In this document: piece by piece, positions 55,877 through 64,000 of the stretch
Numbering within the stretch: the stretch's first letter is position 1
Layout of the letters: each line of letters opens with the position of its first letter
Origin: Lysobacter sp. K5869
GTDB taxonomy: Bacteria; Pseudomonadota; Gammaproteobacteria; Xanthomonadales; Xanthomonadaceae
Assembly (NCBI RefSeq): GCF_018847975.1
Contig: NZ_CP072597.1
Span: forward strand, 3,139,001 to 3,203,000
Reading direction: 5' to 3'
Length of the DNA stretch: 64,000 bases
The notes under the pieces: generated by a model
Databases searched by the model: none
The model's input: the letters and a program-made list of their open reading frames with translations, nothing else
Told to the model about the DNA's origin: nothing
Position numbers and translations under genes: made by a program

Positions 55877-58342
55877 TTGATCCTGGAGCGGTTGTCTTCG
55901 TCCCGCTGGCGCGGATTCGCCGGCTTGCTCGCCACCGCTGTCTTGCTCGGCCTGTACGCCCGCGGCGGCTACGCCTGGGTCTTGGGCTTCGTCGCGCTGG
56001 TGCCGTGGTTGCTGACCTTGGACCGCGACACGACGTGGCCGCGCGCGCTGGCGAACGGCGCGCTGATGAGCGTGGCCTTCGTCGCGGCGGTGTTCTATTG
56101 GTTCGGCGCGGCCATCGGCGCTTACACCGGCATGGGCGCGACGACCGCAACGGTGGCGTTGCTGCTGCTCGCGCCCTTGGCGCAGCCGCAGTTCCTCGCG
56201 TTCGTGTTGGTGCGGCGGTGGGCCGGGCGCCGCCACGGGCCGGCGGTGCGCGCCTTGGCCGCGGCATCGGCGTGGGTGGCCTGCGAATGGCTGGTGCCCA
56301 AGGTGTTGGGCGACACGCTGGGGCACGGCCTGTTTCCGTCCGCGCTGTTGCGGCAGGGCGCCGACCTTGGCGGCGCCGCGGGCCTGACCCTGCTGCTGCT
56401 GTTGGTCAACGAAGCGGTAGCGTTCGCCGTCGCGCAGCGCGGGCGCGGCCTGCGCGCGACGCTGCGGCCGCTGGCGCTGGGCGCGCTGATCGTCGCCGGC
56501 CTGAGCGGTTACGGCGCGGTGCGGCGCGCGGACCTGCAAGCGCCGCCCGCCGACGACGCGGCGACGCTGCGCGTGGCGATGATCCAGGCCAGCATCGTCG
56601 ATTACGAGCGGCTGCGTAAGGAGATCGGCGCCTACGCGGTGGTGCGCAAGGTGCTCGACACGCATTACACCTTGTCGTGGTCGGCGATCCGCGACCACGG
56701 CGCCGACGTGCTGCTGTGGTCGGAGACGGTGTATCCGACCAGCTTCGGCCATCCGCGCAGCGAAGACGGCGCGGCGCTGGATCGCGAAATCCAAGGTTTC
56801 GTCGACGCCGCCGGGGTGCCGCTGGTGTTCGGCACCTACGACCGCGATGCGCAGGGCGAGTACAACGCGGCCGCGTTCCTGGAACCCGGCAAGGGGCTGC
56901 TCGGCGTTTATCGCAAGACCTATCCGTTCCTGCTGACCGAATACGTGCCGCCGTGGCTGGACGGCGCGTGGCTGCGGCGCGCGCTGCCGTGGACCGGCGG
57001 CTGGCGTCCGGGCGACGGCGCGCGCGTGCTGCCGCTGCGCAGCGCGGACGGGCGCGAGGTCAACGTGGTGCCGCTGATCTGCCTGGACGATGTGCATCCC
57101 GACCTGGCCCTCGACGGCGCGCGGCTCGGTGCGCAGGCCATCCTCGGCATTTCCAACGATTCCTGGTTCACCGATTATCCCGCCGGCGCGCGCCTGCATC
57201 TGGCGGTGGCGGCGTTCCGCAGCATCGAAACGCGGCTGCCGCAGGCGCGCCTGACCAGCAACGGGCTCAGCGCGATCATCGACGACACCGGCGAGGTGTT
57301 GGCGAACACGTCGATGGGCGATCAAGCGGTGCTGACGGCGTTCGTCAGCGCGCGCGATCCGGCGCCGACGCTGATGGTGCGCTGGGGCGATTGGGTCGGG
57401 CGCGCGGGCGCGGCGTTCTTGTTGGCCTTGGCCGCGCTGGCGGCGTGGCGCGCCTCGCGTCGCCGCGCCGGCGCGGCGGCGCGAGACGACACGGTGGTCG
57501 ACGTGGTGGCGCTCACGCCCGGGTGGCGCGCGCTGGTCGGCGCGCTGCGCGTGGGCGCGGGCCTGGGGCTGGCGTGGCTGGCCTTCGACATGCTGACCCG
57601 CACCGGCTTGCAGATTCAATCGGTGAAGCAACTGCGCTGGTTCGCCGCGGGCGTGCTCGCGCCGATGCTGGCCGCGTGGGCGATCGGGCGCGCGTTCGCG
57701 GCGAAGGCGCGGGTCGAAGGCGGGGTGTGGATCTTGGAGCAGCGCCGGCAACGCATCGAACTGCCGGTGTCCTCGCTCGCCGCGTTGCGTCCGTGGCGCG
57801 TGCCGCTGCCCGGCAGCGGCGTCGATGTGCGGCTGGCCGCGGGGCCGTGGTGGACGCGCAGTCTGGCGCTGACCCGCCCGCAGTCCTTGCTGCGCCTGCT
57901 CGCCGCGACCGGCGTGCCGATCCGCTGGGAAGGCCGCCACGCCGCGGCCTGGGCCGAGTTGATCCAGGCCCGCGCCGATGCGCGCCGCCGCCGGCTCGAT
58001 CACCCGCTGGCGAAATTCGCGCTGTTCCCGTTGCTGCTGGCGCTGGTCGCGTTCCGCCTGCATCAGGTGATCGCCTTCGGCGGCGCGTTCGGCGAGTACT
58101 ACAGCTACGGGCTCGGGGCGTACCTCACCGGCTTGCTGATCTGGTGGGCGTCGTGGTCGATCGGACTGATGCTGTTCGCGGCGGTGTTGCGGGTCGTCAT
58201 CGAGGCGACGGTTCTGCTGACCGCCGCGGTGCGCGCCCGACACGCGGCCGACGTGCGCGACGCGATGGAATGGCTGGGGCGCGCGGCGTTCTACCTCGGC
58301 GTGCCGGTGTGGCTGGCGATGCGTTTGCTCGCGGCAGGGTAA
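55877..58342 (+). CDS. Apolipoprotein N-acyltransferase-like protein with extra C-terminal membrane domain
   Basis: 821 residues. TTG start at 55877 with CACGGAGCG before it. Residues 1-235 contain about six membrane helices as in Lnt. Residues about 245-510 are a nitrilase-type domain with the Lnt triad: E283 in LWSETVYP, K347 in YRKTYPFLLTEYVP and C402 in VPLICLDDVHP. Lnt transfers an acyl chain to the N-terminus of lipoproteins on the periplasmic face. Unlike Lnt (about 500-550 residues), this protein continues for about 300 more residues with at least five further helices and a soluble insert (LEQRRQRIELPVSSLAALRPW). Its operon partners are an SGNH hydrolase and a small membrane protein, so it may acylate another exported substrate. 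The housekeeping lnt is expected elsewhere. Confidence 0.85.
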   Translation: MILERLSSSRWRGFAGLLATAVLLGLYARGGYAWVLGFVALVPWLLTLDRDTTWPRALANGALMSVAFVAAVFYWFGAAIGAYTGMGATTATVALLLLAPLAQPQFLAFVLVRRWAGRRHGPAVRALAAASAWVACEWLVPKVLGDTLGHGLFPSALLRQGADLGGAAGLTLLLLLVNEAVAFAVAQRGRGLRATLRPLALGALIVAGLSGYGAVRRADLQAPPADDAATLRVAMIQASIVDYERLRKEIGAYAVVRKVLDTHYTLSWSAIRDHGADVLLWSETVYPTSFGHPRSEDGAALDREIQGFVDAAGVPLVFGTYDRDAQGEYNAAAFLEPGKGLLGVYRKTYPFLLTEYVPPWLDGAWLRRALPWTGGWRPGDGARVLPLRSADGREVNVVPLICLDDVHPDLALDGARLGAQAILGISNDSWFTDYPAGARLHLAVAAFRSIETRLPQARLTSNGLSAIIDDTGEVLANTSMGDQAVLTAFVSARDPAPTLMVRWGDWVGRAGAAFLLALAALAAWRASRRRAGAAARDDTVVDVVALTPGWRALVGALRVGAGLGLAWLAFDMLTRTGLQIQSVKQLRWFAAGVLAPMLAAWAIGRAFAAKARVEGGVWILEQRRQRIELPVSSLAALRPWRVPLPGSGVDVRLAAGPWWTRSLALTRPQSLLRLLAATGVPIRWEGRHAAAWAELIQARADARRRRLDHPLAKFALFPLLLALVAFRLHQVIAFGGAFGEYYSYGLGAYLTGLLIWWASWSIGLMLFAAVLRVVIEATVLLTAAVRARHAADVRDAMEWLGRAAFYLGVPVWLAMRLLAAG

Positions 58343-58495
58343 GCGCCGGGCGCGCGCGGTCGGCGCGACAACGGACTGAACGGGCAGAGCCGCCCCGTTT
58401 GTGCGGACTTCCGCATTCCAGCCGCGCAAGCGCGACTAGTCCGGCGCGCGCCGCGGGTGCGAGCATCGCTCGGACCTGTCGCCGCTGGAGCTTCG

Positions 58496-59911
58496 ATGAG
58501 CCTCGCCGCCCGCATGCTGCGCCGCAAGTCGGTCGAACAGTTGCAACGTCAGGCGCAGGTGCGCGGCGAGCTCAGGCGGGTGCTGGGCCTGTGGCATCTC
58601 ACCGCGATCGGCCTGGGCGGCATCATCGGCGTCGGCATCTTCGTGCTGACCGGCACCGTCGCCGCCGGACACGCGGGGCCGGCGGTGGTGCTGTCGTTCC
58701 TGATCGCGGGCGTCGCCAGCGCCGCGGCGGCCTTGTGCTACGCCGAATTCGCTGGGCTGATTCCGGTGTCGGGCAGCGCCTACACCTACGGCTACGCGGT
58801 GCTCGGCGAGTTCGCCGGTTGGTTGATCGGCTGGGATTTGCTGCTCGAATTCGCGCTGATCGCATCCGTCGTGGCGGTGGGCTGGTCGGGTTACGTGCAG
58901 GCGCTGTTGGCCGCGGCCGGGCTGGAACTGCCGCTGTGGGCGCAGGGCGCGTACTTCGGCGACAAGCCGGGGCAGGTGTTGAACGTGCCCGCGGTGTTCG
59001 TGGCGGTGGCGATCACCGCCTTGCTCGCGTTCGGCACCGAAGCCGGCGCGCGCTTCAACACCGTGGTGGTGGCGATCAAGATCGCCGCGGCCGCGCTGGT
59101 GATCGCCGCGGGCGTGGCCTTCGTCGATCCGGCGCGCTGGCAGCCGTTCATGCCGTTCGGCTTCGGCGGCGTGGTGACCGGCGCTTCGATCGTGTTCTTC
59201 GCCGTGTTCGGTTACGAAATGATGACCACCGCGGCCGAGGAGGCGATCGACCCGCAGCGCGATCTGCCGCGCGCGGTGGTGTTGTCGCTGGCCATCGCGA
59301 TGACGCTGTATGTCGGCATCTGTCTGGTGCTGACCGGGATCGTGCCGTACGCGACGCTCGGCAACGATGCGCCGGTCGCCAACGCCTTCGCCGCGATCGG
59401 CTTGCCCAAGGTGATGGTGGCGATCTCGCTGGCCTCGGTGTGTGGGATCACCAGCGTGATCTTCGCCAACTTGATGGCCGGCGCGCGGATCTGGTTCGCG
59501 CTGGCGCGCGACGGCTTGCTGCCGGGCTGGTTCGGCCAGACCCATCCGCGCTGGCGCACGCCGTGGCGCACCACGTGGCTGATCGGCGCGGTGGCGGCGC
59601 TGGCGGCGGGGCTGTTCACGCTGGAAGAGTTGGCCAAGCTGGTCAACATCGGCGTGCTGTGCGCGTTCGTGGTGATCTGCAGCGCGGTGCTGGTGCTGCG
59701 CCGGACTCGGCCGGATCTGGAGCGGCCGTTCCGCACGCCGTTCGCGCCGTGGGTGCCGCTGATCGGCATCGGCTTTTCGCTGTGGCTGATCTCGGGCTTG
59801 CCGTGGGTCACCTACGAGCGTTTCGCGGCGTGGCTGCTGATCGGGTGTGCGGTGTATTTCGGATACGGTATCCGCCACAGCCGTTTGGCGCGCGCGGCCG
59901 AGGCCGCGTAG
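58496..59911 (+). CDS. APC-family amino acid permease
   Basis: 471 residues from ATG 58496 with GGAG before it. Twelve hydrophobic segments; LWHLTAIGLGGIIGVGIFVLTG in helix 1 and YAEFAGLIPVSGSAYTYGYAVLGEFAGWLIGWDLLLEF are typical of the cationic amino acid transporter (CAT/YfnA) branch. FFAVFGYEMMTTAAEEAIDPQRDLPRA is the helix 6 signature. It imports or exchanges amino acids at the inner membrane. It begins 153 bp after the Lnt-like gene and is probably a separate unit. Confidence 0.93.
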   Translation: MSLAARMLRRKSVEQLQRQAQVRGELRRVLGLWHLTAIGLGGIIGVGIFVLTGTVAAGHAGPAVVLSFLIAGVASAAAALCYAEFAGLIPVSGSAYTYGYAVLGEFAGWLIGWDLLLEFALIASVVAVGWSGYVQALLAAAGLELPLWAQGAYFGDKPGQVLNVPAVFVAVAITALLAFGTEAGARFNTVVVAIKIAAAALVIAAGVAFVDPARWQPFMPFGFGGVVTGASIVFFAVFGYEMMTTAAEEAIDPQRDLPRAVVLSLAIAMTLYVGICLVLTGIVPYATLGNDAPVANAFAAIGLPKVMVAISLASVCGITSVIFANLMAGARIWFALARDGLLPGWFGQTHPRWRTPWRTTWLIGAVAALAAGLFTLEELAKLVNIGVLCAFVVICSAVLVLRRTRPDLERPFRTPFAPWVPLIGIGFSLWLISGLPWVTYERFAAWLLIGCAVYFGYGIRHSRLARAAEAA

Positions 59912-59939
59912 GCGCGCGGCCTCGACGCGAACGCGGCGC

Positions 59940-60227
59940 TCAGGGTTGGCCGCTGGCGGCGTGGCCGGCGTCGACCACGGCCGCGGCGACCGGCGCGCCG
60001 TGCGCGGCTTGCGCCGCTTCGTAGGCTTCGTCGAGCGGATCGATCAAGGGTTCGCGCTTCGGCGCCGGCTTCGGCGGGCACGCCGAAGCCGGCGCGAGCG
60101 CGATCGGCAGCAAGCGCTTGTCGCGAGCGTGGCAGGACGGCAGGAACGCGGCCGCGAGCAAGCAGGCGCCGGCGATCAGCGCGGCCGCGGTGGGAGGCGT
60201 AAGCGCTACGCCGAGGGTCGTTTTCAT
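59940..60227 (-). CDS. Small membrane or exported protein, unknown
   Basis: 95 residues from ATG 60227 (MKTTLGVALTPPTAAALIAGACLLAAAFLPSC), which begins with a hydrophobic segment at about 11-32. The rest is Pro/Ala-rich with KREPLIDPLDEAYEAAQAAHG. The ribosome binding site is weak and a longer in-frame GTG start lies at 60383, so the start is uncertain. No family recognised. A bipartite promoter-like motif shared with the M15 peptidase gene lies 150-195 bp upstream. Confidence 0.5.
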   Translation of the reverse strand: MKTTLGVALTPPTAAALIAGACLLAAAFLPSCHARDKRLLPIALAPASACPPKPAPKREPLIDPLDEAYEAAQAAHGAPVAAAVVDAGHAASGQP

Positions 60228-60375
60228 GCGATACCGAAAAGTATGACGGGGCGGCCGGTGCGGCCGCGGTGCGCGTTCGAGCGCGCTTATGCGTCTATGT
60301 TCGTGGCGTGGTGCGATGCGTGCATGTGCGAAACGTCCCCCCCGGACCGCGGCGAGGATCGCACGCGAAGCGCGG

Positions 60376-60422
60376 CATTGCACGCGAACGGCGCGAGCGG
60401 CGCCAGCTAGGAACGACCCTAG
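60376..60422 (-). promoter_or_regulatory. Shared bipartite promoter-like motif, copy 1
   Basis: Read on the minus strand: CTAGGGTCGTTCCTAGCTG (60404-60422), 21 nt, then TGCAATG (60376-60382). The 19 bp block, the 21 nt spacing and the 7 bp block all recur exactly at 62388-62434, while the spacer sequence differs. It lies upstream of the small minus-strand gene. Confidence 0.65.
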
Positions 60423-60476
60423 TCGGCGCGTCGCTCGCGCGAGCGCCGCGCGATGGCGGCACGATCGATGGGCGCG

Positions 60477-61175
60477 TCAGCGCGAGTCGCCGTCGGCGTC
60501 GGCCGCGCGCGTGCGCTCCAACCGGCGTTCGCCGCCGCGCTCGACCACGCGCCAGCGGCCGTCGCGCGATACCGCGACGGTGCCGTCGGCGGCCGCGCGC
60601 GCGGCGCCGCGCAAGGCGGCGTCGCGGCGGTCGCCGGGCGCGGGCGCCTCGCCCGGATCGGCGGCGCTGTCGTCCACGCCCGGCGGCAGCGGCGCGAGAC
60701 TGTCGCGGCGCACGCGGCATCGCGGGTCGAACCAGTATTGATGGCGGATCGGTCCTTGGCCGTCGGCGTAGCCGTAGCTGGCCATGCGCATGCCGTCGCG
60801 GTCGGCGCCGAACGCGCGGCTGAGGTCGGCGCCGTCGCCGCGGCAAAGGCGCCGCCCCGGCTGCCAGCGTTCCGGCGCGCCGGCGGCGAGCCAGAGCGCG
60901 CCGTCGTCGGCGTACGCCAGATCGGCGATGTCGGCCTGCGCGCGCAGGCGTTCGCGGCGGCCGTCGGCCAAATTCAGGCGGTAGGCGTCCCGGCCCTGCG
61001 CCCACGCCAGTTCGTCGCGGTGCGGATGGAACGCGAGCGGGCCTTGCGCCGGCAAGCGCGGCGCGGCGATTTGCGTAGCGTGCGCGGGTGGCGCGGCGCG
61101 GACGAGCGCGGCGGCCGGCGCGACGGCGATCAGCGCGGCGAGGCAGAGCGCGCGGCGCGGCGATGGCGAAGTCAT
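60477..61175 (-). CDS. Exported protein with propeller-like strands, unknown
   Basis: 232 residues. The signal peptide is TSPSPRRALCLAALIAVAPA then AALVRA. The mature part has WD40/TolB-like repeated strands (PLAFHPHRDELAWAQGRDAYRLNL, IADLAYADDGALWLAAGA, GTVAVSRDGRWRVVERGG), suggesting a small beta-propeller or part of one. Two Cys pairs (RLCRGDG, PRCRV) may form a disulfide. Function unknown. It lies on the same strand as the M15-type gene, 121 bp downstream of it. Confidence 0.7.
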   Translation of the reverse strand: MTSPSPRRALCLAALIAVAPAAALVRAAPPAHATQIAAPRLPAQGPLAFHPHRDELAWAQGRDAYRLNLADGRRERLRAQADIADLAYADDGALWLAAGAPERWQPGRRLCRGDGADLSRAFGADRDGMRMASYGYADGQGPIRHQYWFDPRCRVRRDSLAPLPPGVDDSAADPGEAPAPGDRRDAALRGAARAAADGTVAVSRDGRWRVVERGGERRLERTRAADADGDSR

Positions 61176-61296
61176 GGCGGTGCATTCCTCCCGCGCGACC
61201 GGTGCGGCGGCCGCGCGCCGTGCGCCGGCGCGAGCGCCGCAAGCGCGTTGCGCCGACGCTCGCGCGATGCCGCGCGCCGATACCGCGGCGACCGGT

Positions 61297-62322
61297 TCAA
61301 GGTCCGCCGAGGCCGAGGTTGTTCCAGACTTGCGGCAATCCGCCCTGGCGATAGGCCGGCAGCATCGTGCGCGCCTCGCCGGCGCCGAGCCCGGGGTGAT
61401 ATTCGATATGCGGCCGGTCGGTGATGCCGCGCCAGTTGCCGCCCCATTCCAGACTGCGCGCCACGGCGAGCTCGCCGTAGCGGTCCCAGTGGGCGTTGTC
61501 GGGCCAACTGGGCTGGCCGTTGGCGTTGTTGAACGCCACGTCCACCGCCAGCCCGTAGTTGTGCCAGGAACTGCCGCCGGTGGCGTTGGTGACGATGCGC
61601 CCCGGCGCGGTCCGGCCTTGCGCGTACAGCGCGTTTTGTTCCTCGACGCTGCGGAAGTCGCTGACCACGCGCATGTCCATCGCCTCGCGGCGCGCGCGGG
61701 AAATCGTTTCGGTGGCCAGCCGCGCCATCTCGCGGTTGATGCTGGGGTTGTCGAGGCGGCCGTTGGGATCGGCGGCGTGCAGGTTGACCAGATCGTGCAT
61801 CTGCTGATCCGGACCGAGCTCGCGCATCTGCACGCGGGTGTTGATGTCGTCGTAGACGCTGCGCGGCGCGGTGTCGCTGTTGAGCTGGACCTGACCGTCG
61901 TTGCGGATGCTGCCGGCGACCTGGCCGTCGGCGCCGATCAACTCGCCGTTGCGGATGCTGTAGGTCTGCCCGTCCAAGGTCAGCGTGCCGGCGTCGGGCG
62001 TCAACGCGCTCGGCGTGGCCTGAGGATCGAGCGTCTGTTCGGCCGCGCCTTGCAGATAGGTCGCCGTGGCCAGATTGGGCGCGGCGTTGAACGCGTCGAG
62101 CGCTGCGACTTGCTGCTCGACGCTGAGCTGGGCGTAGCTGGGGTTGGCGGTGAGCGCGCCGAGCGCGGCGACGGCGTCGGGGTTGTTCTCCAACTCGTCG
62201 CTCAGTTCCTGTTCGCGGGTGTCCGCGGCGGTCGGCGCGGACTGCGCGCCGAGCGATGCGGATTGGCTGTCGTGGGCGCTGGAACTGCCCGAAGTGCCGG
62301 ATGTGCCGTTGACGCTGTCCAT
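61297..62322 (-). CDS. M15-type (VanY/endolysin-like) zinc peptidase
   Basis: 341 residues. The first ~190 residues are polar, Ser/Gln/Ala-rich and likely flexible, with no signal peptide. The C-terminal ~140 residues match the peptidase M15 fold: VVSDFRSVEEQNALYAQGR, the zinc ligands His and Asp in GSSWHNYGLAVDVAF, and the third ligand in ITDRPHIEYH. Such enzymes cut peptide cross-links or stems of peptidoglycan (D,D- or L-Ala-D-Glu peptidase). Absence of a signal peptide fits a phage-endolysin-like origin or export by a non-Sec route. Its upstream region contains the bipartite motif at 62388-62434. Confidence 0.88.
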   Translation of the reverse strand: MDSVNGTSGTSGSSSAHDSQSASLGAQSAPTAADTREQELSDELENNPDAVAALGALTANPSYAQLSVEQQVAALDAFNAAPNLATATYLQGAAEQTLDPQATPSALTPDAGTLTLDGQTYSIRNGELIGADGQVAGSIRNDGQVQLNSDTAPRSVYDDINTRVQMRELGPDQQMHDLVNLHAADPNGRLDNPSINREMARLATETISRARREAMDMRVVSDFRSVEEQNALYAQGRTAPGRIVTNATGGSSWHNYGLAVDVAFNNANGQPSWPDNAHWDRYGELAVARSLEWGGNWRGITDRPHIEYHPGLGAGEARTMLPAYRQGGLPQVWNNLGLGGP

Positions 62323-62387
62323 GAGGCGGTCTCCTGGTCGTGCGCCGGCGCGGCGTGGGGGAACGCGCGCGGCGCGGGGCTCGCAGC

Positions 62388-62434
62388 CATTGCAGTGGCC
62401 GCGGCCGCGCGGGGACAGCTAGGAACGACCCTAG
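62388..62434 (-). promoter_or_regulatory. Shared bipartite promoter-like motif, copy 2
   Basis: CTAGGGTCGTTCCTAGCTG (62416-62434, minus strand), 21 nt, TGCAATG (62388-62394), 66 bp upstream of the M15-type start. Identical in both blocks and spacing to 60376-60422. Confidence 0.7.
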
Positions 62435-62470
62435 GAAACGGTTGCGGTCGCGTTGCGGGCGTGCACTGCG

Positions 62471-63955
62471 TCACGAACCGGACGCGCTTTCGGCCAATTC
62501 GGCGGGCGAGGCGTCGCGCGGCCGGATCCAGGCGTAGCACAGCAGGGACAAGGCGATGCCCGCGGCCGCGGCGAAGAATAGTTCGGCGAAGGCGCCGCGC
62601 AGCAGCGCGCGCGTCGTCGCCGGCAGCGCGCGCGCGACCGCGCCTTCGGCGCCGAGCGCGCCCATCAGCGCGCCGCCGCCGTGTCGCACGCGCGCGACGA
62701 TCATCGCCGAGGCGGCGGCGACCACGACTGCGGTGCCGAGCGTGCGGCTCAGCGCCATCGCTCCGGTCAACGCGCCGAGCTGGCGCGCCGGCGCGGCGTT
62801 CTGCGCCACTGCGTTGATCGTCGCCATGCACGGGCCGAGCCCGAACGCGACCAAGGCCAGCAGCGCGCTGGCCATCCACGCGCTCAACTGCGTCGCCAGC
62901 GCGCCCATCGCGGCGAAGGCCAGCGCCGCGACCGCGAGGCCCGGCAGCACCGGCCGCTTGTAGTCGCCGCTGCGCGCGACGCTGCGGCCGCCGAGCAGCG
63001 CGCCGATCGCGCCGGTGAGCAGCGCCGGCACCAGCAGCGCGCCGGACAGCGCCGGGCGCAGGCCGTGGCCGAGCTGCCAGTACGCCGGCATCAACACCGC
63101 CACCGCGATGTAGAAACCGTACAACAGCAGGCTCGCGGCCAGCGCCGGGCCGATGGCCGGATCGCGCAGCCACGCCGGCGCCAGCAGCGGATCGGCGCTG
63201 CCGCGCTGACGGGCGAAGAAGGCCGCGCCGGCGATCAGCGCGACGGCGAGGCTCGACAGCACCGGCATCGACGTCCACGGATGGCGCGCGCCGCCCCACG
63301 ACAGCGCCAGCAAGAACGCGCTGGTGGCGGTGGCGAACAGCGCGGTGGCGGCCGGGTCGATGCGGCCCGCGCCGTCGCCGCGGCCGAGCGCGCGCAGGCC
63401 GGGCGCGCCGATCCACAGCACCAGCGCGCCCAGCGGCAGGTTGATCCAGAAGATCGCGCGCCAGTGCAGCCAATCGCTGAGCGCGCCGCCGAGCAGCGGG
63501 CCGATCAAACCGGCCGCCGCCCACACCAGGGCGAAGTAGCCGGCGTAGCGGCTGCGCTGCGCCGGCCCCGCGAGCTGAGCGACCGCCGCCTGCGCGACTA
63601 CGATCAATCCGGCGCCGCCGACGCCCTGGATCGCGCGGCCGGCGATCAGCGTGCGCATGTCCGGGGCCAGCGCGCAGACGGTCGAGCCGAGCGCGAACAG
63701 CGCCATGCATGCGCGCAGCAGCGCGCGGCGGCCGTGCAGGTCGCTGAGCTTGCCGATCACCGGCGTGGCCGCGGCGGTGGCGAGCAGATACGCCGACAAA
63801 GCCCAGCCGAGCAGGTCGAAGCCGGCCAGATCGCGCACGATCGCCGGCAGCGCGGTGGCGACGATGGTCTGCTCCAGCGCGCCGAGGAACAGCGCGAGCA
63901 GCAGGCCGGTCAGCAGGCGCGAATGGCCGGCGGGGGCGGGCGGGGCGGAAGTCAT
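62471..63955 (-). CDS. DHA2-type MFS transporter
   Basis: 494 residues, about 14 hydrophobic segments. Motif A GKLSDLHGRRALL between helices 2 and 3, LEQTIVATALPAIVRDLAG in helix 1, GAGLIVVAQAAVAQLAG, and GPLLGGALSDWLHWRAIFWINLPLG around helices 5-6 mark the DHA2 drug-exporter family. Substrate unknown. No adaptor or outer membrane gene is adjacent, unlike the emr operon at 25-31 kb. Its start MTSAPPAPAGHSR lies 45 bp from the right edge. Confidence 0.93.
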   Translation of the reverse strand: MTSAPPAPAGHSRLLTGLLLALFLGALEQTIVATALPAIVRDLAGFDLLGWALSAYLLATAAATPVIGKLSDLHGRRALLRACMALFALGSTVCALAPDMRTLIAGRAIQGVGGAGLIVVAQAAVAQLAGPAQRSRYAGYFALVWAAAGLIGPLLGGALSDWLHWRAIFWINLPLGALVLWIGAPGLRALGRGDGAGRIDPAATALFATATSAFLLALSWGGARHPWTSMPVLSSLAVALIAGAAFFARQRGSADPLLAPAWLRDPAIGPALAASLLLYGFYIAVAVLMPAYWQLGHGLRPALSGALLVPALLTGAIGALLGGRSVARSGDYKRPVLPGLAVAALAFAAMGALATQLSAWMASALLALVAFGLGPCMATINAVAQNAAPARQLGALTGAMALSRTLGTAVVVAAASAMIVARVRHGGGALMGALGAEGAVARALPATTRALLRGAFAELFFAAAAGIALSLLCYAWIRPRDASPAELAESASGS

Positions 63956-64000
63956 GGCCGGTCCTGGCGGTGATGCGGGAAGGAGAGACGAAAGGACGAT

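Noticed and set aside
55682-58429. 915-residue minus-strand frame over the Lnt-like gene
   Set aside because: His/Arg/Gln-rich shadow without motifs; the plus frame carries the Lnt catalytic residues.

Overview
The window is GC-rich chromosomal DNA of a Gammaproteobacterium, most likely Xanthomonadaceae of the Lysobacter type. This is inferred from codon use, from the rpsP-rimM-trmD-rplS order next to ffh and a ypjD/ccsA-like gene, and from dense families of REP-like palindromes (core TAGGAGCGGCGTAAGCCGCG and core ATTCCGGCGAAAGCCGGAAT). I see no rRNA, tRNA, CRISPR array, transposase or prophage gene.

Layout. 1-12 kb: the 3' part of a type I secretion adaptor (HlyD type), a probable lipoprotein, and a 3318-residue RTX protein, closed by a strong terminator. 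12-18.4 kb: a 4.4 kb gene for an exported kelch/Ig-like repeat protein on the minus strand, bracketed by two direct copies of a roughly 650 bp segment that each carry a small gene; the left gene copy is degraded. 18.4-21.5 kb: radA and a secreted beta-propeller protein. 21.6-25.4 kb: a membrane-anchored glutaredoxin, four small exported cysteine-rich peptides of one family, and an orphan hypX-like gene among them. 25.6-31.1 kb: a marR-oprM-emrA-emrB drug efflux operon with a repeat island before emrB. 31.3-38.5 kb: a CPBP protease, ypjD, ffh, a secreted duplicated-domain protein, and the rpsP-rimM-trmD-rplS operon. 38.5-43 kb: two unknown small proteins, a MATE pump, hslR and a DUF937 protein. 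43-43.8 kb: a nested inverted-repeat island. 44-54 kb: katG, a fifth member of the cysteine-rich family, a membrane-tethered Clp-like AAA+ protein with a release-factor-like tail, and mutS. 54-58.4 kb: a secreted SGNH hydrolase, a small membrane protein and an Lnt-like acyltransferase with an extra C-terminal membrane domain, in one apparent operon. 58.5-64 kb: an amino acid permease, two exported hypotheticals, an M15-type peptidase and a DHA2 MFS pump.

How parts work together. The HlyD adaptor probably exports the RTX protein through a type I system whose ABC transporter lies off the left edge. The emr genes form a tripartite pump under a MarR repressor. ffh and the rpsP operon are housekeeping translation and secretion genes. 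The most novel-looking items are the family of helical-hairpin-like cysteine-rich peptides around hypX and the glutaredoxin, the Clp/release-factor fusion, the SGNH/Lnt-like operon, and a bipartite promoter-like motif shared by two minus-strand genes near 60.4 and 62.4 kb. All functional statements rest on motif recognition by eye; no database search was possible.
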